Below, piece by piece: positions 48,690 to 60,829 of a stretch of DNA of 64,000 bases. Positions within the stretch are counted from its first letter, which is position 1. Each line of letters opens with the position of its first letter. The notes beneath the pieces were generated by a model. That model ran no database searches and was not told the DNA's origin. It was given only the letters and a program-made list of their open reading frames with translations. The stretch is from Coenobita brevimanus (lineage: Eukaryota; Arthropoda; Malacostraca; Decapoda; Coenobitidae), in contig CM064655.1 in the NCBI GenBank assembly GCA_032717465.1, positions 15,481,902 through 15,545,901 of the forward strand. The letters run 5' to 3'. Both the position numbers and the translations under genes were made by a program.

Positions 48690-48925
48690 GCCACCAGTAC
48701 CATCACCCTACCCTACATTCACCAACCCTACCCCACTTTCCCTACACCACACTCCCTGCCCTATCCTACCTTGCTCTACATTTCCTTACCCTAGACTATG
48801 CCTCCCTACACAACACTCCCTTCCCTAGCCTCTAAGCTACTTTACCTAACTCTACATTACCCTACCCTAACATACCCTCTCGCACTTTATCTTACACTGT
48901 CCTAGCCTAGCATTGTCTACACTAC
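48690..48925. repeat. degenerate CCCTAC-rich simple repeat
   Basis: Words such as ACCCTACCCTACATT, CCTACCCC and CTACACCACACTCCCT recur irregularly. It superficially recalls telomere-like DNA but has no regular unit. Confidence 0.55.
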
Positions 48926-49085
48926 ACCACCACGGCAACCTATATGCCTAAAAGCCACCGGAACATCCCAGCCAGTGAGCTGGCCTTGCTTAAGTTCCAT
49001 TCCCCTGAGGTGACTGAGGCTCTTCGACCATGTACTACCACTGAGGAGAGTAGGTTGGTCAACTATTCTCAAGTATTTTGAATTA

Positions 49086-49136
49086 AGGAGCCTCGCCTCG
49101 GGCCCCTACACCTCGAATGGGGAAAATAGGATTGGC
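49086..49136 (+). repeat. short dispersed repeat, copy 2
   Basis: GAGCCTCGCCTCGGGCCCCT, CTCGAATGGGGAAAATAGGA and TTGGC match the copy at 11604-11660. Confidence 0.5.
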
Positions 49137-51257
49137 TGTGTTAACGTAATATAACCATTTACTAACCTACTGCATTTCTTAGCGTTAGCTGAACAGCACG
49201 CCACTCACAGAATACTTGTTAGTGAACCAGTAAAATCAGAGACACTAAACAAAAATGTTCACCACAAGCTTCAGCGTAAATCCTCTTCCATACCTGTAAC
49301 GGTGACGGCAGGCAACAGACGACAACTGATACTTTTTTAGCCTTGGAGACAATCTACCAGTTCACCAAACAGCCTTAGGCATCATATCAGTATTCATTAT
49401 GGCCTGAATAAATGACGTCAAAGAAATACTGACCAAAAAATTTATTCATCCTGACTCCCACAGATCCACCTCGGAATGAAGGTACGGCTGTCTGGCTGTA
49501 TCGTACTTCAGATACGCAGCCCCACTACAGACCAAGCCCTTTGTTACTGTTATGGAGTCTAGAGTCACATGATTGGGGTCGAGTCGGATGGGTGGAAGCG
49601 CCGCTGTCAGGTCTCGCCCCCACATATATGGGGGTATGGGGTGAGGGGTGAATGGGGGGAGGGAAGAGGCGTCAACACAACACACCAAACACAGCACACC
49701 CAAACAAAGGGAGCCAAGGGTCTTCCAATAGATAACACCGAGTCCTGCCAACACCTCAGAATAGGTGTGTTCCTCAGTTACACAACATTCCTGGAGTAGC
49801 GATGTGTCGTATGAAGAGGGGAAGTACGCAGAATAGGTTATTGTGTTTTCTTATAACTTGCAGGTGGCTTTTACTACCTGCATACACAAAACAAAAATAA
49901 AGGCGAAAAAGTCCCTGGGGCGAGGGGCGGCAAAATACTAGCCTGGCAATCCCAGCGCGTCGCAACAGCCAAATAAAAGGGGCGGGAGTGGGGGGCTGGA
50001 ACCTCGCCATATTTGTACTGGCGGATGGACATGGTGACCCCACCGCCAAGCACCTGTGTTGCAGACAGCCTTGAGGGGCACTTCCGACGGAAAAGATGGT
50101 ACAAGACTGTACTAAGGGAATCACTTCTCTAATTTACTTCCAGGGAGTTAAAAGAGTTCTGCTCTAAATCTCACCGTCTCTTGGAAACATAATACACTGT
50201 TAAAGGGAAGCCAACTCCTCCTCCTCATGATCCCTATAATTACTAGGCCAACCACCAACTTTTGCCAATGTGGTAAAACATCGCTAAAGTCCCCACTATC
50301 GGCTGTTATCAGTTTCACATTCAGTTTTATATCTCATTATCTATAGTTCTACATATGTAATAATTTGCAGTATGACGTCAGTATCACCGTAAACTCATAT
50401 AATCGCACAATCAAGTTGCATACGCTGCCATTCTAAAATCAATACATCTGGAGCGTAAGAATAATCATACTAACAATGGACTGCATTAATGTCAGGGAAC
50501 CGACCATAAATACTACCTACCAATCCACACGAATTACAAATATTGGCTATGTAAAGCTTTGCAGGTCCAGCTCGGGATTCATGATTACTGCCAGAGAAAT
50601 GGCTGAAAAGTGTGGAGCACATTAATTTTATTCTGGTTCGCCTGACGCATGACTTTTCATACAGCATCAAACTCGCCTGTCAAACTAAACAGAGCAAAGT
50701 GAGTTGATACAGTTACTGCACGCCAGTACTGTGAACAAATGAAGCCTATTTGCCTGAGCAGAAAAAACAGGGCAACCTAAATGTTATACAACCTCCCTGA
50801 CTTACTATAAAAACAAGGGCATTCGTCGACCGTGAACCTGCGTCGCGCCGGCACAATTATCAACTGGCACAACCATGAGAACAGCGGTCGAAATGCCTAT
50901 GAATTTCCTGACAGATTTAGTTAGATGAAAACATTAGTCCTGTGGTCAATTCAGGCCACTACATAGGCTAAATTCTATGTTGTCTAGGTGAGACCCATTC
51001 ATGGCAATTAAGATAAAATTTTGTCAGCTCAAGTGGCCAGGTCAGTTTGAACCCAGTGTGGTCAGTTTATGTCCATGTAGATCCATTTAGATAATTTAAT
51101 ATTCATTCAGGTCCTTATTATCAATTCTGTCCCGGGATGGACCTACAAGAGGGTGCAAAACTGTGCTCATTTATATGTTCATAATGTTTGTATGTCATGG
51201 GGTTTACCCCATTACAGACTCTAAACAAAAAGAGTCACTCCAACATAAATAATATAC

Positions 51258-51264
<7 letters not shown>
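49137..51264. other. low-copy sequence, no gene seen
   Basis: About 2.1 kb with no convincing exon, RNA gene or repeat. Open frames near 49450-50120 on the minus strand have no recognisable domains. Confidence 0.5.

Positions 51265-51294
<30 letters not shown>
51265..51294. repeat. (AT)n microsatellite
   Basis: A TA run of about 15 copies. Confidence 0.93.
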
Positions 51295-51296
<2 letters not shown>

Positions 51297-52696
51297 TATT
51301 CCATAACCCTTCAACACCTATATCAGTGCACTGAACCATGGGCTGGAGGCATGTAACTTTTCCAGTAACAAAAAGTGATGTTCCTCGGCCCTGCGGATCT
51401 GTTGTTCTTCATGACCCGCAAAACAGGTTGAAAGTGTCCTGTACAGCTGCCAACTCATGCCATAAGTATGACAGCCCGCCGCCACAGTGCTGTGCTCTAA
51501 CCGTCTAACGGCTGGCTTGCACGTCCGACGTAGGCGAGCAGCTCCACTATACACGTGCATGGCATGCTGTATGGGTCCTGAAGGGCAACTGATCCATAGG
51601 GTTGGGAAACAACACCGCCGTCAGTGGAGAAATTCCGCCCCCACCCAATGCTTCACACACGGGTAGCCCTACAGTGTAGGTGGAGAGTACAAACCAGTAT
51701 GTACTTGTAAACATCAAATCCGGTTATCACAGTATCTACTGGCTGTGGTTGTTGTGATGTGGATGGTTGTACAGTGGGGGAATTAGCCGCCTGTGCCGTG
51801 ACCCCACCGCATACCGAGTACACGTCGTCACCACCATCACCAATATGCGGTGAGGCAGACTACATGTAGCATGGCTATCTGAACAGGACGAACAACAGTT
51901 AACCCTTAAATAACACGAGAGTACACCTAAAGGCAGGCCTTGTTACGGTAACGTATGGCACAGTACACGTGAAATTAAAATCCTAAAATACTGGTACTGG
52001 CTTACCGTTTCTATCAAAATATTGTCGGCTCCAAGAAGTGTGAACACAGCTCCTGAAAATGACAGGCATGCAACATTATGTAAGACAATTTACTCGGTCA
52101 CGGAAAATAAACAAGTGAGTAAATCCGATTTGTCAAGAACGCAGCGGTGCGGCGAGACGTGCGGCGGGGTAACGCTTATTGGTCATTATGCAGATCAGGA
52201 GGACGGCGACACGGGGCGCCACTCCGGGGAATTTGCAGCCTGATTATCAACACACGCATCCCGCCCCTTCCATGTCTATCACGCCCACGACATACTCTCA
52301 CTCAACTCACCTGCCAGTCTGCCACCCATTACTGCCCTAATGGTTAAATGGTTGTACTCCTAAGTGGTTTGAATTTCGTTAGCACCTCTTCCTTGGTGAC
52401 TTATTATGCACACTAAACTTCATATCCTCTTGTATGTTAGTAATACAAACTATGTCGATATTAAAGCCAAGTAAAAACCGGGAACATTCAAGCCAGAGTC
52501 AGGATTAAATAAATCTCTGCGAAATAAACTGTTCAGGCGGACAGCTACCAGGCCTCCCACACCACTTAGCCTATACCACATCGCCTGCTCACTTTATTTG
52601 CCTCACCTCCACATCTTTCGTCTTCCTTCGACGTTTGTATGGTAGTCATTTTCAGGTAGTCAGGGACACTTTGTTCAATATTTCACTTCAACCTCG

Positions 52697-52699
<3 letters not shown>
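51295..52699. other. low-copy sequence, no gene seen
   Basis: No supported gene. A GC-rich patch at about 52140-52220 has no further signals. Confidence 0.5.

Positions 52700-52733
<34 letters not shown>
52700..52733. repeat. poly-T tract (34 bp)
   Basis: A perfect T run. It may be the poly-A tail of a minus-strand retrotransposed copy, but the following 200 bp are not recognisable. Confidence 0.95.
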
Positions 52734-52737
<4 letters not shown>

Positions 52738-53182
52738 CTGAGAGGCTTCACAGGTGTCTGCTGCCCCAGGATTTTATTTTTTAATGATGCATCTGGGAGG
52801 AAACTGACGTGCATACATAAGTGTTAAGCAGACATACGTGTTGCACAACAGACAGCTTACCGAACAGTACGTCGCTCTGTTTTTCATCAGTACATTTCTA
52901 TTCCTAACAATATTTTCCCTTTTTCAAGAAAGTGCTTCCAGAGCTATCCCTCTTCCCGCGGTCTTTACCTCCTGGTGTCCGCCGCAGAGACAGTAACCAG
53001 GTTATACAAGGGGTGAGAGAGGCCAGGGAGCAGATCCCACTCCAGTCACGTCCAGCCTGGCTCTTACCTTGTCTACACCACACCAGCCCTGTCCACCTAC
53101 GATACCCTCTTTCCTTCCTTACTATTTCTTTATCAGATCCCATCCTTCTATTCCTATTCGTCCCCCTTTTCCTTACCACACA

Positions 53183-53185
<3 letters not shown>
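52734..53185. other. low-copy sequence, no feature seen
   Basis: No gene supported. Confidence 0.45.

Positions 53186-53274
<89 letters not shown>
53186..53274. repeat. (AT)n microsatellite
   Basis: An 89-bp perfect AT run, self-complementary and able to extrude a cruciform. Confidence 0.97.
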
Positions 53275-53277
<3 letters not shown>

Positions 53278-53369
53278 ACAACTATACAAAGAAAGCACCT
53301 CCATCCAGGTATACAGAAAATCTAACAGCAGTTTTTATCATATGGTTATATGTCTTCAGATCGCTACAT

Positions 53370-53450
53370 CAACCCTTTCCCTACGACGACTTGTTTATTG
53401 CGTTTTGCTGCCACCAGGACGATTTGACTCGGCTTAAGAAATAACAGTGA
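53370..53450 (+). repeat. foldback-family arm, single
   Basis: TCAACCCTTTCCCTACGACG, TTTATTGCGTTTTGCTGCCA, GGACGATTTGACTCGGCTTA in family order; the arm end is lost. Confidence 0.6.
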
Positions 53451-54248
53451 CTCAAGGTGTCAGACATTTTATTCCACTGCCCCTCTCCTCACTATGTTTT
53501 TCAAAAAGTATTCTCAAGACCAGTTGATAATTTTATTAATCGCTGAATGAACCTCTCTGACTGACGGGGTTGAGTTAACAGGTATTACTGCCTCCTTATA
53601 CACATCACTCCTTTACCTGTAAACTCATCTTTGACCTACAATGAATTAGAAGCAACGTGAAGGAAAGTCAAACCTGCCTTTATATAATTTCACGACAGGT
53701 ATGCTAGATAGGCCTAATATTTTCATTAAATCGAGCCTCTTTAACATCAGCTAGGCTTAACAGAAGGACAAAATACCTGTCTACAAAGCGACTTAGGATA
53801 GTACGGTACCGTATATTGTACTGAAAAATTAGCATATTTCATTCATAATTATTATCTATCTATTTATATATTTATTTTTTCTATTTACCTGTACGGGGAA
53901 GCGTAGCACGATCTAAACCTCGAGTTCTTCCCATTTTAAATAAAAATATGCACACATTAATTCCAAACCACTCTACATGAAGCCCTGAAAAATAATGAAT
54001 ATGGTAATTGAAGCCCGTTATCAGTGGGTGGCAGGCCGCACCAGCGTAAACATTTAGCCTAACTCCACTCTGGTATAGGCTAGCGGCAACTCCCTTGCCC
54101 TGCATTGGGCCGTGTACACGTTCGCTTAGCAGCCTTCCTAACACCATTTCTTACGAGAATTTTCATTGTGTTTTTCACCTTGATAATTTCTAGCATCGTT
54201 TGGTCTATCTTAATACTGACAACATCTACACCAGTAACAGACAAGACA
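53451..54248. other. low-copy sequence, no feature seen
   Basis: No gene supported. Confidence 0.5.
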
Positions 54249-55330
54249 TTAGCCTCTTCAGTCCAGCGACGTGTTTTCTGATTTACTCTTTCTACTACAT
54301 ACCGATTTTATTCAGCTTATAAAAGACATCTTGCAATAAAACATCTTGTAATAAAGTTCGCGGAGACTATACCCAACCCCTCCCGAAAGAAGTTTACCAA
54401 AAGCAAATAAAAGCGTCTGGAAGTGGCTAAAATATTCGTGAACTACAGAAAGACGTCACGGAATTGAAGAGAAGTAGGTGCCTACCGCAGATAAATCGTT
54501 AAAAAAGATGTGCTACGAAATCTACACCAACGAGAACAGGGGCCATTATCAGGACTCGGGGCGCGTGGCTCGGGTGTGATACAGGGAGGCAATTACGGCC
54601 AGATATCAGGTGTCAATATGCTCAGGCCAGGTGCTTTGTTAAGGCCTCTGTGTCGCTGCGTCTCTCTCCCCAGCTGCCATGCCATCTACACACTTACATC
54701 ACGTATATACTCTCTCTCTCTCTCTCTCTCTCACTGCTACTAGGCAATTCTATTCAGCTCTGGGGAGACCTCTTACACTCAAATGAAGGCAATAACTAAC
54801 CCCTCCAATTCTAAAAATCTATCCAGTGCCGAATGAAATCATCTGGATGTAGCGAAAATATAGTGACACGTGATGGTGAGATTAAAGACCCATACACGAC
54901 CTGGCCTTCGGTGTGGCGTGTTAGAGGAAGTCAATTAAGGCCAGGTATCAGGTGTCAATATGTTCAGGCAGGAAGCTTGTTAACGCCCCGGTGTCACTGC
55001 CTCTCTGTCCACGGCCTCCATGTCACCTCCAATCTCTACCTCCTTCAAGCCCGAACATATGATTTATTTTTAATATCTACAGATAATTTTATTTAGCTAA
55101 GAAAGGGTCTCTTGTCTTAAAAGCGTTAATGAAGGCTTTATTTAACCCCTCCGGTTCGAAAAGTTTCCCCTCAGCTGAATAAAATCGTCTGGCGGCTGCT
55201 AGAATTGACAGTCAAAAATGTCCTAGGGGTCAAGGGATTAATCCTTCATATCGAGGACGTATTTTTTACATTTATTCCTATCTCCAGACAATTTAATTCA
55301 TTTTTTTTTTTTTTTAACAGAAGGGGTTAA
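54249..55330. repeat. higher-order array: foldback elements plus a 342-bp repeated linker
   Basis: Three foldback elements (about 54249-54475, 54731-54885 and 55067-55250, plus an extra arm to 55330) are separated by linkers that match each other. CAATTACGGCCAGATATCAG at 54590 recurs as CAATTAAGGCCAGGTATCAG at 54932 (342 bp apart), followed by GTGTCAATATGCTCAGGCCA vs GTGTCAATATGTTCAGGCAG and by GTGTCGCTGC vs GTGTCACTGC. Foldback landmarks include ACCGATTTTATTCAGCTTAT, AACCCCTCCAATTCTAAAAA, GAATGAAATCATCTGGATGT, TTTAACCCCTCCGGTTCGAA and TCAGCTGAATAAAATCGTCT. A (CT)n at 54713-54732 replaces the leader of the second element. Confidence 0.72.
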
Positions 55331-55499
55331 GTGGACAAATTTTAGCTACCGACGCACACAAATACTGCTAACTGGGAAGATACAAGTTACTTATAGGAAA
55401 TACAATAGTGACATAAAAAAAAATAACAGTTCCATATGTGGGTATAAATCTCCCATCTGAACATTACACGCCATTATGAAACCAAGACGACGCACTGGT

Positions 55500-55750
55500 T
55501 AATGCTGCATCTAACCCATCCAGTCTGAAAAGCCGTCCTAACGTAAGTAAGAGTCAAGATGTAGCAAAAACAGGCCAAAATATGCGTCATTCCAACCCCT
55601 TCAGTGAGAAAAACTATCCTAAGCTGAAAATAACCTGGAAATATAACAAAAACGAGCCAATTTAAATAAGTCACCTGACAGCGTAGATTAATACCGGAAA
55701 CAGTTAGCCTACTGCCTATAATCATTTGTTTACCTTTTTGCACCCTGTCA

Positions 55751-55810
<60 letters not shown>

Positions 55811-55978
55811 CAAATCTACACTATTTCTCCTAAGCTACGTAAGAGTCCCAGAACGAAGAGAAAATATAAGAAAGACAATATCTGAGTAAAGTTAATATCG
55901 GAAACAGCTACGGTACCGGATTACCACTTACCAGTCTTCAGTTCAGGCCTTCATAACATCTGCGACCCCCCCCCCTCT

Positions 55979-56016
<38 letters not shown>

Positions 56017-56190
56017 TAAATCTACGCAGTTTCTCATATGTTTAATAAAAGTCTCTGAAAGTAATAAAATATAATAAGTTACACGTCACCTGAATGAAGT
56101 TAATATCAGGAACAGCAGCTGGCAATCCTCACTTTACATCGTACCTTATAACACCCTGTCAGCACACACACGATAAATCTAGTCTAGTGC
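55500..56190 (-). repeat. tandem array: reverse arms plus (CA)n, about 157-206-bp period
   Basis: Reverse arms recur at 55510 (CTAACCCATCCAGTCTGAAA), 55597 (AACCCCTTCAGTGAGAAAAA), 55812 (AAATCTACACTATTTCTCCT) and 56018 (AAATCTACGCAGTTTCTCAT), with a last start at 56175. Later units share GTTAATATCGGAAACAGC vs GTTAATATCAGGAACAGC and then a CACCCTGTCA-like phrase leading into (CA)n at 55752-55809, 55981-56013 and 56163-56171. The CA tract is thus part of the repeating unit. Confidence 0.68.
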
Positions 56191-56330
56191 CGATTTAATC
56201 TCCCTTAACTGCTATCGCTTAACTAACACAATGCAGTATGTTATTCAGCTGTATAGCCTACCCTACCTGTCAGAGTGAAGCCAGTGTAGTTTACCTGTGT
56301 TCAGTTTTGTGATCCGGTGAAACAATACTT

Positions 56331-57005
56331 CTACCTACCACAACATTTTGCCATAAAATTTCTACTCTCCACCACATAACATTCTACCACAACACTTCTA
56401 CTCTCCACCACATAACATTCTACTACAAAACTTCTACTCTCCACCACATAAAATTCTACCACAACACTTCTACTCTCCACTACATAACATTTTGCCACAA
56501 CTACTCTCCACAACATACATTCTGCCACAACACTTTCATTCTCCACCATATAACATTCTACCACAACACTTTTACTCTCCACCACATAACATTTTGCCAC
56601 AACTACTCTCCACCACATACATTCTACCACAATACTTCTTCTCCAACACATGCACTGACACTCTCCACCACAAATCCTATACCATTCTATCACCATATCT
56701 TTCTCCTCAACCTATACCATCCTGCCATAATACTTCCCAGACCTGACATACAACATCCCACCATGTCACCTGTCTTTATACTCTATCAACTTCCGTCATA
56801 ATAGTTCCCTCCATCCAATACATACAATAATACAAACACACAAACATACACATACATATATTTTCTCCAACCCCTAACATTGTCACATACATACATACAT
56901 AAATACACACACACACACACAGTCTCTCCAACCCCTAACAATTCTGCCACAACACTGCCCATCTCCGCCACGAAACATGCTCCCATAACACTCCCCTCCA
57001 AAACA
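56331..57005 (-). repeat. 33-36-bp minisatellite, inverted with respect to 57596-58355
   Basis: About ten clear units of CTCTCCACCACATAACATTC followed by TACCACAACACTTCTA to 56690 (exact 36-bp spacing from 56365 to 56401), then more diverged units to about 57005 (for example CTCTCCAACCCCTAACAATT and CTGCCACAACACTG). The unit is the reverse complement of the array at 57596. Short CA runs near 56908-56922 interrupt the diverged part. Confidence 0.88.
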
Positions 57006-57595
57006 TAAAGCCATCTTCCCTCCATGTCTACTCCTTCCCTTCACTCTTCCCTCTCTATCCTTCTTACTCCTCTCCTCCCTTCTCTCTATCATTCTTAATA
57101 ATCTCCTCCCTTCTCTCTATCATTCTTACTCCTCTCCTTCTTTTCACCACCCCAGCATTTCTAAACTTTCCATCCTTCCTCCTTCCATTCCTCTTTTTTC
57201 ATCATTCGTGCTCCCTATTTCATTTCATAACTCTTCGTCCTTTCTTCATCCTATTTCTCTTCTCATTCCTCCTTCCATTTTTTTTTCCCCATCATTCGTA
57301 CTCTTTACTCCTTTTCACAGCTTCACTTCTGCCTATTATTTTTACATCGTTCATTCTTCCACTTCGTCATTCTAATCTCTGTTTCTTTTTTCCACCACTG
57401 CTCGCTCTCCTCTTTCCATTTCTCCATCATAAACCACACTAGCTCTTCTCCATCATTCTTCCTTCCACTTCTCCATCATAAACCCTACACGCTCTTTTCT
57501 TTCCATCATTCTTCCTTTCACTTTTCCATCATAACCTCTACTCGCTCTTCTCTTCTCCATCATTCTTCCTTCCACTTCATCATCATAACCCCTAG
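57006..57595. repeat. pyrimidine-rich degenerate repeat between the inverted arrays
   Basis: CTTCTCTCTATCATTCTTA and TTCTCCATCATTCTTCCTTC variants recur at about 40-65 bp, the latter near 57450, 57515 and 57557. Confidence 0.65.
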
Positions 57596-58355
57596 TTGTG
57601 GCAGAATGTTATGTGGTGGAGAGATGTAGCTGTGGCAGAATGCTATGTGGTGGAGAGATGTAGCTGTGGCAGAATGTTATGTGGTGGAGAGGAGTTGTGG
57701 CAGAATGTTATGTGGTGGAGACAAGTAGCTGTGGCAGAATGTTATGTGGTGGAAAGAAGTTGTTGTGGCAGAATGTTATGTGGTGGAGAGAAGTTGTGGC
57801 AGAATGTTACGTGGTGGAGAAGTAGTTGTGGCAGAATGTTATGTGGTGGAGAGTAGTAGCTGTGGCAGCATGTTATGTGGTGGAGAAATGGTTGTGGCAG
57901 AATGTTATGTGGTGGAGAGAAGTAGTTGTGGCAGAATGTTATGTGGTGGAGAGAAGTAGTTGTGGCAGCATGTTATGTGGTGGAGAGAAGTAGCTGTGGC
58001 AGCATGTTATGTGGTGGAGAAATGGTTGTGGCAGAATGTTATGTGGTGGAGAGAAGTAGTTGTGGCAGCATGTTATGTGGTGGAGAGAAGTAGTTGTGGC
58101 AGCATGTTATGTGGTGGAGAGAAGTAGTTGTGGCAGCATGTTATGTGGTGGAGAGAAGTTGTGGCAGAATGTTTGTGGTGGAGAGTAGTAGTTGTGGCAA
58201 AATGTTATGTGGTGGAGAGTAGTAGTTGTGGCAGAATGTTATGTGGTGGAGAGTAGTAGTTGTGGGGGAATGTTATGTGATGAAGTAGTTGTGGCAAAAT
58301 GTTATGTGGTGGAAAGTAGTACTTGTGGCGGAATGTTATGTGGTGGAGAGAAGTA
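57596..58355 (+). repeat. 31-34-bp minisatellite, about 22 copies
   Basis: Units of TTGTGGCAGAATGTTATGTG followed by GTGGAGAGAAGTAG. Variants include GCAGCATG for GCAGAATG, loss of the GTAG tail giving 31-bp units, and AAATGG for AGAAGTAG. Unit variants recur as blocks (the GCAGCATG form clusters at about 57965-58140), pointing to recent multi-unit duplication. Plus frames read Trp/Cys/Gly/Val-rich repeats with no protein plausibility. Confidence 0.93.
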
Positions 58356-58516
58356 TACAGGAGACTCACACCCTTGACAGTTGTTGTGGGGCTTCCCTCA
58401 CTAACATCTAGTGCCACAACTAAAGAAGCTTCACAAAGTTCACGTCAATACAGTGAAAATACGAAAAAAGTTACACAACCAACAAAACCCCATATAGGCA
58501 TACCAGCTGGCTTCAA

Positions 58517-58518
<2 letters not shown>

Positions 58519-58583
<65 letters not shown>
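58519..58583. repeat. (CA)n microsatellite
   Basis: A perfect 65-bp CA run. Confidence 0.97.
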
Positions 58584-58585
<2 letters not shown>

Positions 58586-58834
58586 ACCTACACAGCCTCC
58601 CGACAGTCAAGACAACATGGTCGGAAACTGCTTAAACAGAGAGCAGAATCAGATGAAGGGTGGGGATATGAGGTTAAATTTCCTACGGGACCACCTGACT
58701 CGTGAAATCAACTAAGGCTACCACATAAAACTGTATACACGTCAAGGCCTTTCATAAATTAAACGAAATGTCTGATAAAAATAGCAACGTAAGACGGGTC
58801 GTTGAGAGGCTGACGCAATCACGTAAAAATGCAG

Positions 58835-58839
<5 letters not shown>

Positions 58840-58901
<62 letters not shown>

Positions 58902-58960
58902 CGGAAAAGCACTAGGAAAGTATGGTTTATTCTCTCTCTCTCTCTCTCTCTCACTCTCTC
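58840..58960. repeat. (CT)n-(CA)n and a second (CT)n
   Basis: CT to about 58864, CA to about 58900, 30 bp of other sequence, then CT at about 58932-58960. Confidence 0.92.
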
Positions 58961-59101
58961 AAACAACGTATACGAATGTTCCCACTCCACTACGTAGAGA
59001 CGGACACAGGCTTTTTCCGGCGCACCTTTGATCAACTCTCCAACCAGCTTCATGGAATCATCAAAAGGAAAGTTTTAATGAGCTGTGCGATTCTCAGTTG
59101 C

Positions 59102-59104
<3 letters not shown>

Positions 59105-59153
<49 letters not shown>

Positions 59154-59417
59154 GCTCGCTGGTGCAGTGGTAACGCTCTCGCTTGCCAACTGGTGGACGG
59201 GAGTTCGCGCCTCGCTCAGGTTGCGAAAAGTTTCACTGACGAAGTGGGTGGTTACTGTCCCCCTTGAGCAAGGGGACGGGTGTGTGCGTGTGTGAAGGTC
59301 ACAGCCTTGCCCTTAGATCGGACTATATGAGCTCTCAGCTCCCTTCCGGGAGGGTAAAAGCTGACGATCACGACCATCAAGTGATCCTGACCGACCCGGT
59401 GAATTACACACACACAC
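59105..59417 (+). mobile_element. tRNA-Gly-like SINE, copy 2, between CA tracts
   Basis: (CA)n at 59105-59152, body 59153-59406, then a CA tail to about 59417. Same length as copy 1 (254 bp) with six substitutions: C for T in the GTTCTC word, A for T in CCATCTGG, G for A in GTAGACGG, A for T in GTGCAAGG, C for G in GTGGGTG, and C for T in GCTTTC. A box TGGTGCAGTGG and B-box-like GAGTTCGCGCC are intact. Confidence 0.88.
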
Positions 59418-60738
59418 GCACACTGCGTATACCCAAACTAATAATCATAGTATCGCTAACATTTTTCAATCCCACGGAGGTATAGATATAAAGAGGATCA
59501 TTTGAGGTTACAGTCACACATACATAACATGAAGGAAGACTGGAAAGTTTACTATTAATTCGATCATTATCATATTACTGCAAACAATTTTAGAACTGCC
59601 AACACTGTCAACACAAACAACTACGGCACGGTACGATAGCTAGATAGTGGTATTAGCAGTAACAGTCTGAAGCAACTGTTTTCGCTGTTTTATAATACAT
59701 GAATCAAGGTTTCTTTTTTTTTTCTTCCGGGCAGTTCCCGGCACTTACCTTCCTGTTGAAACCCGATATATATAATACCGGTAATGAGATAAATACCGGG
59801 TAATAATAATAAATAATAACAATAATTATTATTATTATCTTAACGTGCATTTTTGTGGAACGGCGTAAAGCCTTTTTTTTTTTTTTTTTTTTTTTTAAAG
59901 ATGTACAAACTAGTCAAATCCCTCCAGCACCGTGAACAGTCCGAGCATGTGACATTACCCCATCGGCTTAGGCTATTTATATTAGGCCATGTCATCGTCA
60001 TAAGGCACTGGTCAGTTACGTCCCTCGCAGCAGGTGGTCAAATATTCCAATGACATCCTGAACATTGCACAAATCCGAGTAAGGATAACGCAAAACTTGT
60101 CCTACTGTTAAACTACCGGTACGTAATTAGAGCAAAATAAAAGTATCCATATATGTATCAGTTCATAATATGCCAACTTCAGGACAGGACCTTCTCTTCG
60201 GGAAATGCGAGACAAAATTAACCTTTCGTCCTGTTGGCGAAGTGCGAATGAGGAAAGGGTGTCAGGAACTGATGTACCGGTACCGCAGGTGATAAATGTA
60301 GTATATACCGGTATTCATCATATTAGCGTGACAGTGTCTATCTCTGGCCTATATGCCATCGGTATAACCAACAAGCTGTCAACATGCAAGTGTATAAGAG
60401 GGCATACTACCACCATGCACTTTAAATATCCGCAACGGCAAGTACTCGAACCCTAGACGATGTGGACACGCATCACGAGACGAACACGCTTTCATCGAGC
60501 CACGGCATATCCGGAATATAAGTGAAAACCTAAATAACTTTCAGAGATAAATTAGCCAGAAACATCGTAAGACGGGACTAACAGGTGGCTGGGCGCAGTA
60601 TGGCAGCGGCAGCGGCATGTAGGCAGGCTCCTGTCCAAATGTCCACCTTGTAAGTAAAAAATAAGCATATACCCGACCCGATAGACCAGCATTAAGTAAC
60701 CTAATACCGGCTGGCGGGCAAGGCGGTGGTGTAATGTG

Positions 60739-60741
<3 letters not shown>
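59418..60741. other. low-copy sequence, no gene seen
   Basis: Holds an (AAT)/(ATT) palindromic tract at about 59802-59838, a poly-T at about 59873-59896, and several ACCGGTA words. No gene supported. Confidence 0.5.
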
Positions 60742-60795
<54 letters not shown>

Positions 60796-60797
60796 AT
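60742..60797. repeat. compound (CT)n-(CA)n microsatellite
   Basis: CT to about 60774, then CA to about 60796. Confidence 0.94.
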
Positions 60798-60829
60798 TTT
60801 CTATATGCAATAACTTCCGGTTCTCACAC

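Noticed and set aside
48690..48925. Interstitial telomeric repeat
   Set aside because: CCCTAC words are irregular and do not match the arthropod TTAGG unit in tandem.
57596..58355. CRISPR-like array of regular repeats
   Set aside because: Units abut directly with no unique spacers, and the context is eukaryotic; it is a minisatellite.
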